A stretch of 14,690 bases of DNA. Source: CAYJPV01 sp964396055 (GTDB lineage Bacteria > Acidobacteriota > Vicinamibacteria > Vicinamibacterales > JAKQTR01). Under the pieces are notes generated by a model. It was not told where the DNA came from, did no database searches, and worked only from the letters and a program-made list of their open reading frames with translations. The translations under genes were made by a program, and so were the position numbers. Numbering within the stretch: position 1 is the first letter of the stretch; each line of letters starts with the position of its first letter. Shown here in pieces: positions 7,489 through 13,504 of the stretch. The stretch is taken from contig CAYNDV010000120.1 in NCBI GenBank assembly GCA_964396055.1, forward strand, positions 1 through 14,690, read 5' to 3'.

Positions 7489-7502
7489 CAAGAAGCAAGA
7501 AG
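7489..7502 (+). repeat. CAAGAAG heptamer, two copies
   Basis: There are two exact tandem copies of CAAGAAG. The same heptamer is present three times at 1734-1754 on the minus strand, 5.7 kb away. A related AGAAGCAAG lies just before it (7478-7486). Confidence 0.7.
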
Positions 7503-7562
7503 GGATCACGCTGTGACGCGGCCGGCGTGGGCCAGCGGCCAGGGGGGCCACGGGCGCGACCA

Positions 7563-7586
7563 GTAGTGCAGGGCTTCAGCCCTGCC
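7563..7586 (+). repeat. GTAG-headed REP-like hairpin, copy 1
   Basis: GTAGT is followed by GCAGGGCTTCAGCCCTGC, an 8-bp perfect inverted repeat around TC. A GTAG or GTGG tetranucleotide ahead of a GC-rich hairpin is the layout of RAYT-associated REP elements. The second copy, at 9314-9337 in the opposite orientation, matches this 24-bp core except for one base in the head. It may also act as the transcript end for the convergent genes. Confidence 0.6.
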
Positions 7587-7613
7587 TTCCGCCGCGCCCG
7601 TCGTCCTTCAGTG

Positions 7614-7659
7614 CCCAATGGCCCAACGGCCGAACGGCCTGCCTTGGCCCGACGGCCTA
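7614..7659 (-). repeat. Degenerate octamer array after the C69 stop
   Basis: On the minus strand the TAG of the C69 gene is followed one base later by octamers of form CC(G/A)T(T/C)(C/G)GG: CCGTCGGG, then after a 10-base irregular stretch CCGTTCGG, CCGTTGGG and CCATTGGG. The period is 8 bp and copies are imperfect, so this array looks older than the heptamer ones. Confidence 0.6.
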
Positions 7660-9252
7660 CCTGATCAGCGGCTTGTACCCGATCACGTCGTTCCACCATT
7701 GCGGGTAGCCGACGGTGTGGCCGTCGACCATGCCCATGGCGTACTTGCCGAGCAGGGTATCGCCGAGCTTCAGCCAGTCCTGCTGCCAGGCCGTCGCGTT
7801 GGCGGCCCCGTACTGCGTGAGCAGGTTGAGGGCGGCCTGGGGGTCCTTCGCGTGCAGCTGCGCGGCGGTCTCGAGCACCCTGGGCGTCAGCACGTAGAGC
7901 GCGCTCAGGCGCGGTTCGCGAGCGGCGTTGACGTGCTTGATCGCCTCGTTGAAGTGCAGCTCGGCCATCTGCTGCACGTAGATGTTCGTCCAGAACGCCG
8001 ACTCGCGGTCGAACGCCCCGTAGCGGTCGCCGCGGCCCAGGAACGCCGGCAACTCGGTCATGGCGGGCCAGAGCGGCGTGAGGTACGACGTGGCCGGGCC
8101 GCCGTAGGCGAACCAGCTCGTGCCGCGCATCGGCTCCGGCAGTGAGGCGTGCACCTGGCCGATGTGCAGGTAGTAGGTGCGCTGCACGTTGATGGACCGC
8201 TCGAAGGAGCCCTTGCCGCCGCGGTTCACGTACCGGTACGGCGTGCCCCACGGGCCGGCGGCCGGCCCCTTGGTCATGTCGTACGGCGTGCCCTCGTAGT
8301 AGTCCGCCTGGATCTTCCGGATGTCCTCGAGGGTCAGCGCCTTGTCGGGCTTCACCGAGAACGGGTAGTTCTCGAGCGTGGCCGGCAGCTTGAGGGACGG
8401 CGCAATCAGGTCGTACACGCGCCACTCCCGGCGCGACGAGGTCACCGGCTCGTCGGGGGCGTAGACCTTGGCCACCTGGAAGGGCTTGCCGGCTTTCGGG
8501 TCGAACCAGCCCTGTTCGACGGCAAACGACACGATCTTCGGCGACGCGAGCACGTTCGCCGTGTCGGCCGGGTTGATCTCGCCGATGCGGGCCCGGTTCG
8601 CCGCCACGAAGACGTGGTCTTCGGGGATGCGCACCGCCGCCCAGATGTCGCGGCCGTAGAACTCCACCACCCACGTCTCGGTGCCGTCGGTGACGGTCAT
8701 CGTCTCGCCGCCGCCGCCGGTCTCGGTGAGGAACCCGAACTCCTCGACCAGCTTGCCCATGATCTGCACGGCCTGGCGGGCCGTGGCGGCACGCTCGAGG
8801 GCGACGTCCTGGGCCATCCAGCAGTCGATGAGCCCGTCGCCCTTGGTCCACATCACGTCCTTGACCTTCTTGCCGTAGTCGGTCGCGGTGTCGATGCTGA
8901 AGGTGGACTCGGCAATCGCCACGCCCTTCTCGTTCATGAACGAGTAGCGCGACATGAAGTACCGGTAGGTGTGCTTCACCTGCGGCATCTCACCCAGCAC
9001 GTTGCCGCCTTCACGGGTATGCCCGTTGGCGACGATCTTCCGCACGGCGCCCTCGGGCCAGTCGGCGGCCGGCACGATGCGCAGCGGGTAGTCGGCCACG
9101 CTGGAATCGTCGTTGTGCGTGATGATCGCCGACCCGTCCACGGTGGCTTTCCGGCCAACGCCAAGAATCGTGCACGCATCGAGCACCGGCCCCCACTGCA
9201 CGGCCGCCACCACGATGAGCACCCACGCCATGCCCTTCGACACTCGTCTCAT
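7657..9252 (-). CDS. Secreted C69-family dipeptidase
   Basis: This 531-residue protein has an N-terminal signal peptide ending VLDA, with Cys27 exposed by processing. CTILGVGRKATVDGSAIITHNDDS is the hallmark start of family C69 (PepD-type) Ntn hydrolases, in which the N-terminal Cys is the nucleophile. Asn47-Asp48 lie in the substrate pocket region. Further family landmarks are FMNEKGVAIAEST, WMAQDVALERA, FGFLTETGGGGETM, VFVAANRARIGEI and GTPYDMTKGPAAGPWGTPYRY. The length fits the family (about 470-550). The expected role is hydrolysis of dipeptides or amidated amino acids outside the cytoplasm. The ATG at 9252 has a purine-rich GAGGGGGAG just upstream. It follows the aspartoacylase-like gene after 176 bp and could be in the same transcription unit or have its own promoter. 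Confidence 0.9.
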   Translation of the reverse strand: MRRVSKGMAWVLIVVAAVQWGPVLDACTILGVGRKATVDGSAIITHNDDSSVADYPLRIVPAADWPEGAVRKIVANGHTREGGNVLGEMPQVKHTYRYFMSRYSFMNEKGVAIAESTFSIDTATDYGKKVKDVMWTKGDGLIDCWMAQDVALERAATARQAVQIMGKLVEEFGFLTETGGGGETMTVTDGTETWVVEFYGRDIWAAVRIPEDHVFVAANRARIGEINPADTANVLASPKIVSFAVEQGWFDPKAGKPFQVAKVYAPDEPVTSSRREWRVYDLIAPSLKLPATLENYPFSVKPDKALTLEDIRKIQADYYEGTPYDMTKGPAAGPWGTPYRYVNRGGKGSFERSINVQRTYYLHIGQVHASLPEPMRGTSWFAYGGPATSYLTPLWPAMTELPAFLGRGDRYGAFDRESAFWTNIYVQQMAELHFNEAIKHVNAAREPRLSALYVLTPRVLETAAQLHAKDPQAALNLLTQYGAANATAWQQDWLKLGDTLLGKYAMGMVDGHTVGYPQWWNDVIGYKPLIR

Positions 9253-9313
9253 GCGCTCCCCCTCGTCCCGCGTGTCCCGCCCGTCACCCCACCATCCGTC
9301 CGGCCGTGCGCCC

Positions 9314-9337
9314 GGCAGGGCTGAAGCCCTGCACCAC
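9314..9337 (-). repeat. GTGG-headed REP-like hairpin, copy 2
   Basis: On the minus strand GTGGT precedes the same GCAGGGCTTCAGCCCTGC hairpin found at 7568-7585. The two copies bracket the C69 gene as inverted repeats about 1.75 kb apart. This copy lies about 60-85 bp upstream of the C69 start. Confidence 0.6.
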
Positions 9338-9389
9338 AGTCCATCGGCTTTCCCATGGCCCCGCGCGTCAGTGTCTTCCTTTGCCCCTT

Positions 9390-9431
9390 GCCTCGAGCCT
9401 CGAGCCTCTAGCCTCTAGCCTCTAGCCTCTA
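9390..9431 (-). repeat. Heptamer array T(A/C)GAGGC starting with the TAG stop
   Basis: On the minus strand the stop codon of the aspartoacylase-like gene is the start of the first of four exact TAGAGGC units, followed by two TCGAGGC and a diverged AAGGGGC (9383-9389). Because the period is 7, the four TAGs fall in all three reading frames. Confidence 0.9.
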
Positions 9432-10631
9432 GTTGAGATGCACCCGCCTCGGATCCGCCTTCGCGGGATCGTGCAGGAACGCCCCGACCCCTTTCTCCAT
9501 CACGTCGGCATACGTCGGCCACGTGACGCCGATCGACTTGTCCGGGAAGAACTCACCCATCTGGACGATCACCTCGAGGGCGCCCGACAGGTGCCGGCCC
9601 ACGCGGTAGTCCATCGTGGCCCCCGTCTTCATGTCGTACTCGGCGTAGAGCAGCCCCCGGTCGGCCGCGGTCTGCATGAACTCGTCGCGGCCGGTCAGCA
9701 TGAGGTCCTCGGTCATCGGCCCGACGAACTTGTCGATGAACGGCTCGGGCGTCTCCATCAGCACGGCGAGGCTGTCGGTGAAGTCGCCCACCTCGCGGTG
9801 CGTGAGGCCCCGCAGGCTCGTCGGCGACGTCTCGGTCTTCATGGGGAACTGGCCCGCCGACAGCATCATCGCCGCCATCATGCACAGCTCCTCGGCCCGC
9901 TGGTGGCAGACGTACGTGCTCACCACGGGATAGCCCATCGACGCCTCGTGCACGTCGATGGTCATGTCGATGCGCTCGCGGCGGATGAGCTCGCTGATGG
10001 CGAACGAGGTTCGTTCCGTCAGGTTCCCGTCGGGCCGGCCCGGGAACGTCCGGTTGATGTTCCGGCTGTCCTGGTAGGCCAGGTTCTGCGTGGACGGGTA
10101 GTGGACGAACGTGAACGGGTCGGGCCACTGGTCGAGGGGATTGGTTTCGCGGTCGCCAATCCGGTACTGCTTCACCCCCCAGGGCGTCGTGATCCGGAAG
10201 TACGGGGGGTAGGCGTTGCCCAGCATGCCCAGCGTGGCCGCGCTCATGTTGGCGCGGGGGATGACGAACACCCGGCCCTTCGTCACGGCGATGTTCTCGA
10301 GCACCACGTACGCCATCAGGCTGGTCGCAGGCTCGTAGGGGTGAGTGCCGGCCAGGATCAGCACCGACCCGCCGGGCACGCCCGAATCGAAGACGTAGAC
10401 GGGCGCGTCCATGACGGTGCCGGCGATGCCGTCGAACCAGGTGCTCAGCGGCGCCTGCGTGGTCAGGCCCGGCGCCACCACCACGCTCTCGCGGTACGCG
10501 CGCAGCCCCCGGATGTCGGCCGTGCCCGCCACCATCAGCACCGTCACCGCGGCCAGCAGGCCGACGCGCCTGGCGACCAGGGCCGCCGACCCGGTGGCTG
10601 CCAACCCGCCCTGCCTCGTGTCTGCTCCCAT
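9429..10631 (-). CDS. Aspartoacylase/succinylglutamate desuccinylase-like zinc hydrolase, exported or anchored
   Basis: The protein is 400 residues from the ATG at 10631, which has GAGG eight bases upstream. A GTG at 10640 in the same frame overlaps that site and was rejected. The N-terminus has a hydrophobic segment (about 23-38, VGLLAAVTVLMVAGTAD) consistent with a signal or anchor. The catalytic domain shows LILAGTHPYEP (candidate zinc ligands His97 and Glu100), VFVIPRANMSA, SRNINRTFPGRPDGNLTER (the NRxFPG motif) and DVHEA (third ligand His228). These are the core motifs of the AstE/ASPA branch of M14-like carboxypeptidases, which remove an acyl group from N-acyl amino acids. It follows the 57-residue membrane protein by 10 bp and the transporter, suggesting hydrolysis of a substrate handled by that transporter. 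The exact substrate is not predictable. Confidence 0.78.
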   Translation of the reverse strand: MGADTRQGGLAATGSAALVARRVGLLAAVTVLMVAGTADIRGLRAYRESVVVAPGLTTQAPLSTWFDGIAGTVMDAPVYVFDSGVPGGSVLILAGTHPYEPATSLMAYVVLENIAVTKGRVFVIPRANMSAATLGMLGNAYPPYFRITTPWGVKQYRIGDRETNPLDQWPDPFTFVHYPSTQNLAYQDSRNINRTFPGRPDGNLTERTSFAISELIRRERIDMTIDVHEASMGYPVVSTYVCHQRAEELCMMAAMMLSAGQFPMKTETSPTSLRGLTHREVGDFTDSLAVLMETPEPFIDKFVGPMTEDLMLTGRDEFMQTAADRGLLYAEYDMKTGATMDYRVGRHLSGALEVIVQMGEFFPDKSIGVTWPTYADVMEKGVGAFLHDPAKADPRRVHLN

Positions 10632-10641
10632 GGTCCTCACC

Positions 10642-10815
10642 TCACTTGATGTGCAGCGCGCGGAGGATGAACGGGATCAGCGCGTAGGCATAGACGATGT
10701 CGTACGCCAGCCCGGGCCTGGTCGTCCGCTTGAAGAGCCGCGTGAGCAGCAACACCGCGACCGCCGCAGACAGCAGGAAGTAGAACTGGTGGATGAGTTC
10801 CTGGAGGAGGATCAT
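10642..10815 (-). CDS. Small membrane protein, 57 residues
   Basis: An ATG at 10815 to TGA at 10642-10644 encodes MILLQELIHQFYFLLSAAVA followed by VLLLTRLFKRTTRPGLAYDI and a tail ending ALIPFILRALHIK. One transmembrane helix (about residues 10-26) is followed by a basic TRLFKR patch, so the C-terminus is probably cytoplasmic, and a second hydrophobic stretch lies near 40-52. Almost every third codon position is G or C, strong evidence that this frame and not the overlapping one is coding. It lies between the transporter (30 bp upstream, spacer filled by heptamer repeats) and the hydrolase (10 bp to its ATG). No clear Shine-Dalgarno precedes it, so re-initiation after the transporter is likely. 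It is probably an accessory subunit of the transporter or hydrolase, with no family recognised. Confidence 0.7.
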   Translation of the reverse strand: MILLQELIHQFYFLLSAAVAVLLLTRLFKRTTRPGLAYDIVYAYALIPFILRALHIK

Positions 10816-10820
10816 GGTCG

Positions 10821-10848
10821 GGGTTCACGGTTCAGGGTTCGCGGTCTA
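10821..10848 (-). repeat. Degenerate heptamer array inside an operon, starting at the transporter TAG
   Basis: On the minus strand the TAG begins TAGACCG, followed by CGAACCC, TGAACCG and TGAACCC with exact 7-bp period, then CGACC and the ATG of the small membrane protein. The array forms nearly the whole spacer between the two genes, so it must be transcribed if they are co-transcribed. Confidence 0.75.
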
Positions 10849-12147
10849 GTACACGACGAGCCCCGCGAACAGCCGCGGGGCCATCAGCATCGTCAACGCC
10901 ACGACGCCCATGATGAGCCAGGGCACGGCCGTCGCCTTCAGGAACGACCCGTACGTGCCCGTGTAGCCCACCGTCTCGATGGCCGTCCGCCCGACGATGC
11001 GCGAGGGCGGCAGGCAGTCACCGAGGGCGAACAGGAAGCTGAAGGCCGCCGCGACCACGGTCACGTTGGCGCCCACGGCATTGAACACGAAGATGAGCGG
11101 CGTGCCCAGGATGACGGCGCTCCCGAATCCGAGCGATCCCTGGGCCAGCGGACAGACCAGCAGCGACGTGGCGTAAATGCCCACGATGGGCAGGGCGACG
11201 AAGCTGATCGCGATGAGGCCGCGCACCCCGGTGGCCGCCAGGATGTTCACCAGGACGCCGACGCTGATCATCGTCGCCACCAGCGGGAAGACCTGTTCGA
11301 CGGTCTGGTTGACCACCTCGAGCCAGCGTCGCGCCGGCCGGCGCAGCGGGTCGATCGCGACGGTGGCCGCCGCGCAGATGAGGAAGATCAGCGGGAACCC
11401 GAGCGTGGGCACCACGAAGGCCGCGTATTTCGCCGCCAGCGCGAGGGCGAGCAGGATGACCAGCGGCATGGCCGCGCGCCACCACGTCATGCCTGGCGGC
11501 AGCGGCGGCAGCCCCGCGAGGATGGCCTCCTTCGCCTGCGGCACCGCCCCCCAGCCCAGGTAGATCACCGTGGCGGCAGCCGTGACGAGCACGGGCACCA
11601 GCAGCACGAGATCGAAGCCCACGTACGGCATGTTGGCGCCGGCCGCCATCAGCATGGCCCAGACGTTGATGGGCGGCGCCACGGCCGACAGGATGCCGAG
11701 CATGAACACGAAGGCGGCCACGCGGGCCTCGGCCAGGCCCATCAGCCGCAGCACCGCCGCCACCAGGCCGCCGACCACGAGCACCGACACCACGCCGGCG
11801 CCCGTGAGCGCCCCGGGCACCAGCATCAGCAGGGCGAGCACCAGCATCAGCAGCCACTTGTGGCGATGCAGGCGGGTCACCAGCGCGCGCACCAGCGCGT
11901 TCATGGCACCCACCTCCGCGTAGGCGTTCATGAACACGCACGCGGTGATGAAGATGAACGCCAGGTCGAGGAACGTGAACGTGCCCTCGACGAAGAGGTG
12001 CGCCGGGAACCCGAGGCCCGCCACCAGCGCCCCCACCAGCGCGGTGACCACCATCGACAGCTCAGGCGACCGCAGCCGCCAGCTGCACAGGGCGAAGGTC
12101 ACCACCATCGCCGCCAGCGTGTAGGACGTCGTGACGTACGTGCTCAC
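10846..12147 (-). CDS. Polytopic ion-transporter-superfamily permease (TRAP-DctM/CitT-like)
   Basis: The 433-residue protein is hydrophobic throughout, with about 11-12 predicted membrane segments. It has two similar halves, each with a conserved loop: ALTGAGVVSVLVVGG and APPINVWAMLMAAGANMPYVGF in the first half, QGSLGFGSAVILGTPLIF and GDCLPPSRIVGRTAIETVGY in the second. Small and polar residues with PP motifs in re-entrant loops are typical of the ion-transporter superfamily (TRAP large subunits, DASS/CitT, ArsB-like), which moves carboxylates or other anions. The GTG start at 12147 overlaps the TGA of the upstream gene in a GTGA, so translation is probably coupled. No TRAP small subunit is present. 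The DUF6305-like protein upstream and the hydrolase downstream suggest uptake or export of an acylated amino acid or carboxylate. Confidence 0.65.
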   Translation of the reverse strand: MSTYVTTSYTLAAMVVTFALCSWRLRSPELSMVVTALVGALVAGLGFPAHLFVEGTFTFLDLAFIFITACVFMNAYAEVGAMNALVRALVTRLHRHKWLLMLVLALLMLVPGALTGAGVVSVLVVGGLVAAVLRLMGLAEARVAAFVFMLGILSAVAPPINVWAMLMAAGANMPYVGFDLVLLVPVLVTAAATVIYLGWGAVPQAKEAILAGLPPLPPGMTWWRAAMPLVILLALALAAKYAAFVVPTLGFPLIFLICAAATVAIDPLRRPARRWLEVVNQTVEQVFPLVATMISVGVLVNILAATGVRGLIAISFVALPIVGIYATSLLVCPLAQGSLGFGSAVILGTPLIFVFNAVGANVTVVAAAFSFLFALGDCLPPSRIVGRTAIETVGYTGTYGSFLKATAVPWLIMGVVALTMLMAPRLFAGLVVY

Positions 12148-12731
12148 TGCGCGTACATCCCCTTGACGACGTCGCGGAAGTCCAGCGCGTCGTCGATGAA
12201 GGTCAGGGGCGCGCCGGATTTCTTCGCGATGGCGTCGAACCGGCCGTCCTCGTTGCCGTCCTTCTTGATCACCAGGTAGTTCGCGAAAGGCGCCACGGCG
12301 TCGATGCAGCGCTCGTCGGCCCCGCCCGGCTTGCCGCGCCGCACCTTGCCTTCCAGGAGCACGGCCACGATCTGGATCTTGAGCTTCCGTGCTTCGGCGA
12401 TCATCGCCGTCAGGCGATCGACCTCCTGATCGATGGTGATGCCGGACGCGCCCAGGCCCTTCGCCGTCGAGCCGATCACGACGAACATCGTCTTGAACGG
12501 CTTGGTCTTCAGGTCGGCCGGTTGCGGCTCGGCGTTGTACTCGAAGTCGGTGACCACCTTCGCCTGCTGCGTGAGCAGGCGCACCATCTTGGCGCCGGGG
12601 CCCTGACCGGCATTCGTGATGAGCAGCGGCGTGCCGCCCTTCACCGGCGCCGCGCCCGACACCGCCGCCTGCGCGGGCACCGCCAGGCCCAGCGCCATCA
12701 CCGCCATCGCGAACCGCACCCGTCGTGTCAT
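12144..12731 (-). CDS. Periplasmic DUF6305-like protein
   Basis: The 195-residue protein has a clear Sec signal peptide (residues 1-22, cleaved after AQA) and a mature region beginning with PLLITNAGQGPGAKMVRLL. An alternating alpha/beta pattern follows (TMFVVIGSTAKGLGASGITID, IQIVAVLLEGK, NYLVIKKDGNEDGRFD). The LLITNAGQGPGA start and the GSTAKGLGASG loop match what I remember of DUF6305, an uncharacterised exported family found beside transporters. The match is from memory and not tested. AAGGAG lies five bases before the ATG at 12731. Its last codon and stop overlap the transporter start (GTGA), so a physical link such as a periplasmic binding partner for that transporter is plausible. It has a single Cys and no catalytic signature. 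Confidence 0.6.
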   Translation of the reverse strand: MTRRVRFAMAVMALGLAVPAQAAVSGAAPVKGGTPLLITNAGQGPGAKMVRLLTQQAKVVTDFEYNAEPQPADLKTKPFKTMFVVIGSTAKGLGASGITIDQEVDRLTAMIAEARKLKIQIVAVLLEGKVRRGKPGGADERCIDAVAPFANYLVIKKDGNEDGRFDAIAKKSGAPLTFIDDALDFRDVVKGMYAQ

Positions 12732-12744
12732 GACTGCTCCTTTA

Positions 12745-12842
12745 TCAATCCCGGATTGATTTCCGTTCGATCATGCGGAAATCAATCCGGGATTGTTCTG
12801 TCGCCGCTCCGTTCGATCCTGCGGAAATCAATCCGGGATTGA
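12745..12842. repeat. Nested palindromic repeat cluster (three dyads, two direct repeats, one long hairpin)
   Basis: The 15-bp dyad TCAATCC-n-GGATTGA occurs at 12745-12759, 12782-12796 (last base different) and 12828-12842. Positions 12746-12765 and 12776-12795 are perfect 20-bp inverted repeats around a 10-bp loop (TTCGATCATG). Positions 12762-12795 recur as a direct repeat at 12808-12841 with one mismatch in 34, giving a 46-bp period. The cluster fills the space between the DUF6305-like start and the end of the PgsW-like gene and reaches into its coding end. It contains no open frame of its own. Confidence 0.88.
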
Positions 12843-13504
12843 TTGTCTCGAATCGTATGGCAAACCGTTCTCCCGCGCCAGCCCGCGGGCATGGAGCAGG
12901 TGGACGATCGGCACGCCCCGGGCGGCGAACTCGAACACCAGGCCCCGGACGGGCGACTCGGGCAGCACAGGCACCCGCCGCACCAGCCCGGCCGGAATCG
13001 CCAGCGACGCGGGCGTGTCGCCGAAATTGGCCGACGCCCCGCCGATGTTCACGAAACACCGGATGGGCCTCCCACCCGCCGCCGCCTCGAACACGCGCAG
13101 TCGCTCGCGGATGTTCGCGGCCAGCGTGCCGCCGCCGACGACGGGCAGCTCCGACCGGCGCGCTTCGTCCAGCAGGCTGGTCCCGTCTTCGTCGAAGAGC
13201 ACCCCGCGCCCGCTGTCGTCGCGCCCCCCCGGGGCCACGGCGGCAAAGCGGTACGGCAGCAGGCCTGCGGCCCGCAGGGCATCGAGCATGTCCACGAACG
13301 TGAACCCGGGCAGGTTGGCGCCGTACATCGACGAGCCGACCGAGTAGANNNNNNNNNNNNNNNNNNNNNNNNNNNNNNNNNNNNNNNNNNNNNNNNNNNN
13401 NNNNNNNNNNNNNNNNNNNNNNNNNNNNNNNNNNNNNNNNNNNNNNNNACCAGTCCGCCAACCACCGCGGCCGCCAGGGCCCACGCCGCGGTGCGCAGGG
13501 TCAC
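12828..13504 (-). CDS. PgsW-like poly-gamma-glutamate system protein, interrupted by assembly gap
   Basis: The start is a GTG at 13504, overlapping the OmpA gene's TGA (GTGA). It gives MTLRTAAWALAAAVVGGLV, a signal or membrane anchor, before the N run. Beyond the gap the frame reads YSVGSSMYGANLPGFTFVDM, then LLPYRFAAVAPGGRDDSGRG, IRCFVNIGGASANFGD and GVPIVHLLHARGLARENGLPYD. This pattern matches the 'poly-gamma-glutamate system' family (PgsW, TIGR04332 as I recall it), associated with PgsB and PgsC in several phyla. The family is clearly longer than the about 190 residues visible, so the gap hides part of it. The last residues (about QSIPD) and the TGA are encoded by a copy of the dyad repeat, so the native C-terminus may have been replaced. 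No ligase gene (pgsB/capB) or pgsC is visible. Confidence 0.58.
13349..13448. other. Assembly gap of 100 Ns
   Basis: A run of exactly 100 Ns, the usual placeholder for a gap of unknown size, lies inside the PgsW-like gene. Frame continuity across it cannot be judged. The plausible N-terminus on one side and C-terminal part on the other, both minus strand, support the join. Confidence 0.97.

Larger units (their letters stand above)
7431..7656. other. Convergent intergenic region made largely of repeats
   Basis: No gene is visible between the TAG of the TIM-barrel gene and the TAG of the C69 gene. The region holds a GGGGCTC-type heptamer array, two exact CAAGAAG heptamers (7489-7502, preceded by the related AGAAGCAAG), a GTAG-headed REP-like hairpin (7563-7586) and a degenerate octamer array (7614-7656). 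Confidence 0.7.

Noticed and set aside
10637..10828. 63-codon minus-strand frame starting at GTG 10828
   Set aside because: It overlaps the 57-residue protein in another frame, has Pro/Arg/His-rich sequence and lacks the third-position G/C pattern. The 57-residue frame fits better.
10411..12279. 622-codon + strand frame opposite the hydrolase and transporter
   Set aside because: It is a His/Arg/Gln/Asp-rich product produced by reading hydrophobic codons in reverse complement. The minus-strand proteins are clearly real.
12762..12841. Direct repeats resembling a minimal CRISPR array
   Set aside because: There are only two full units with a 12-bp spacer, internal perfect palindromes longer than typical CRISPR repeats, and no cas genes.
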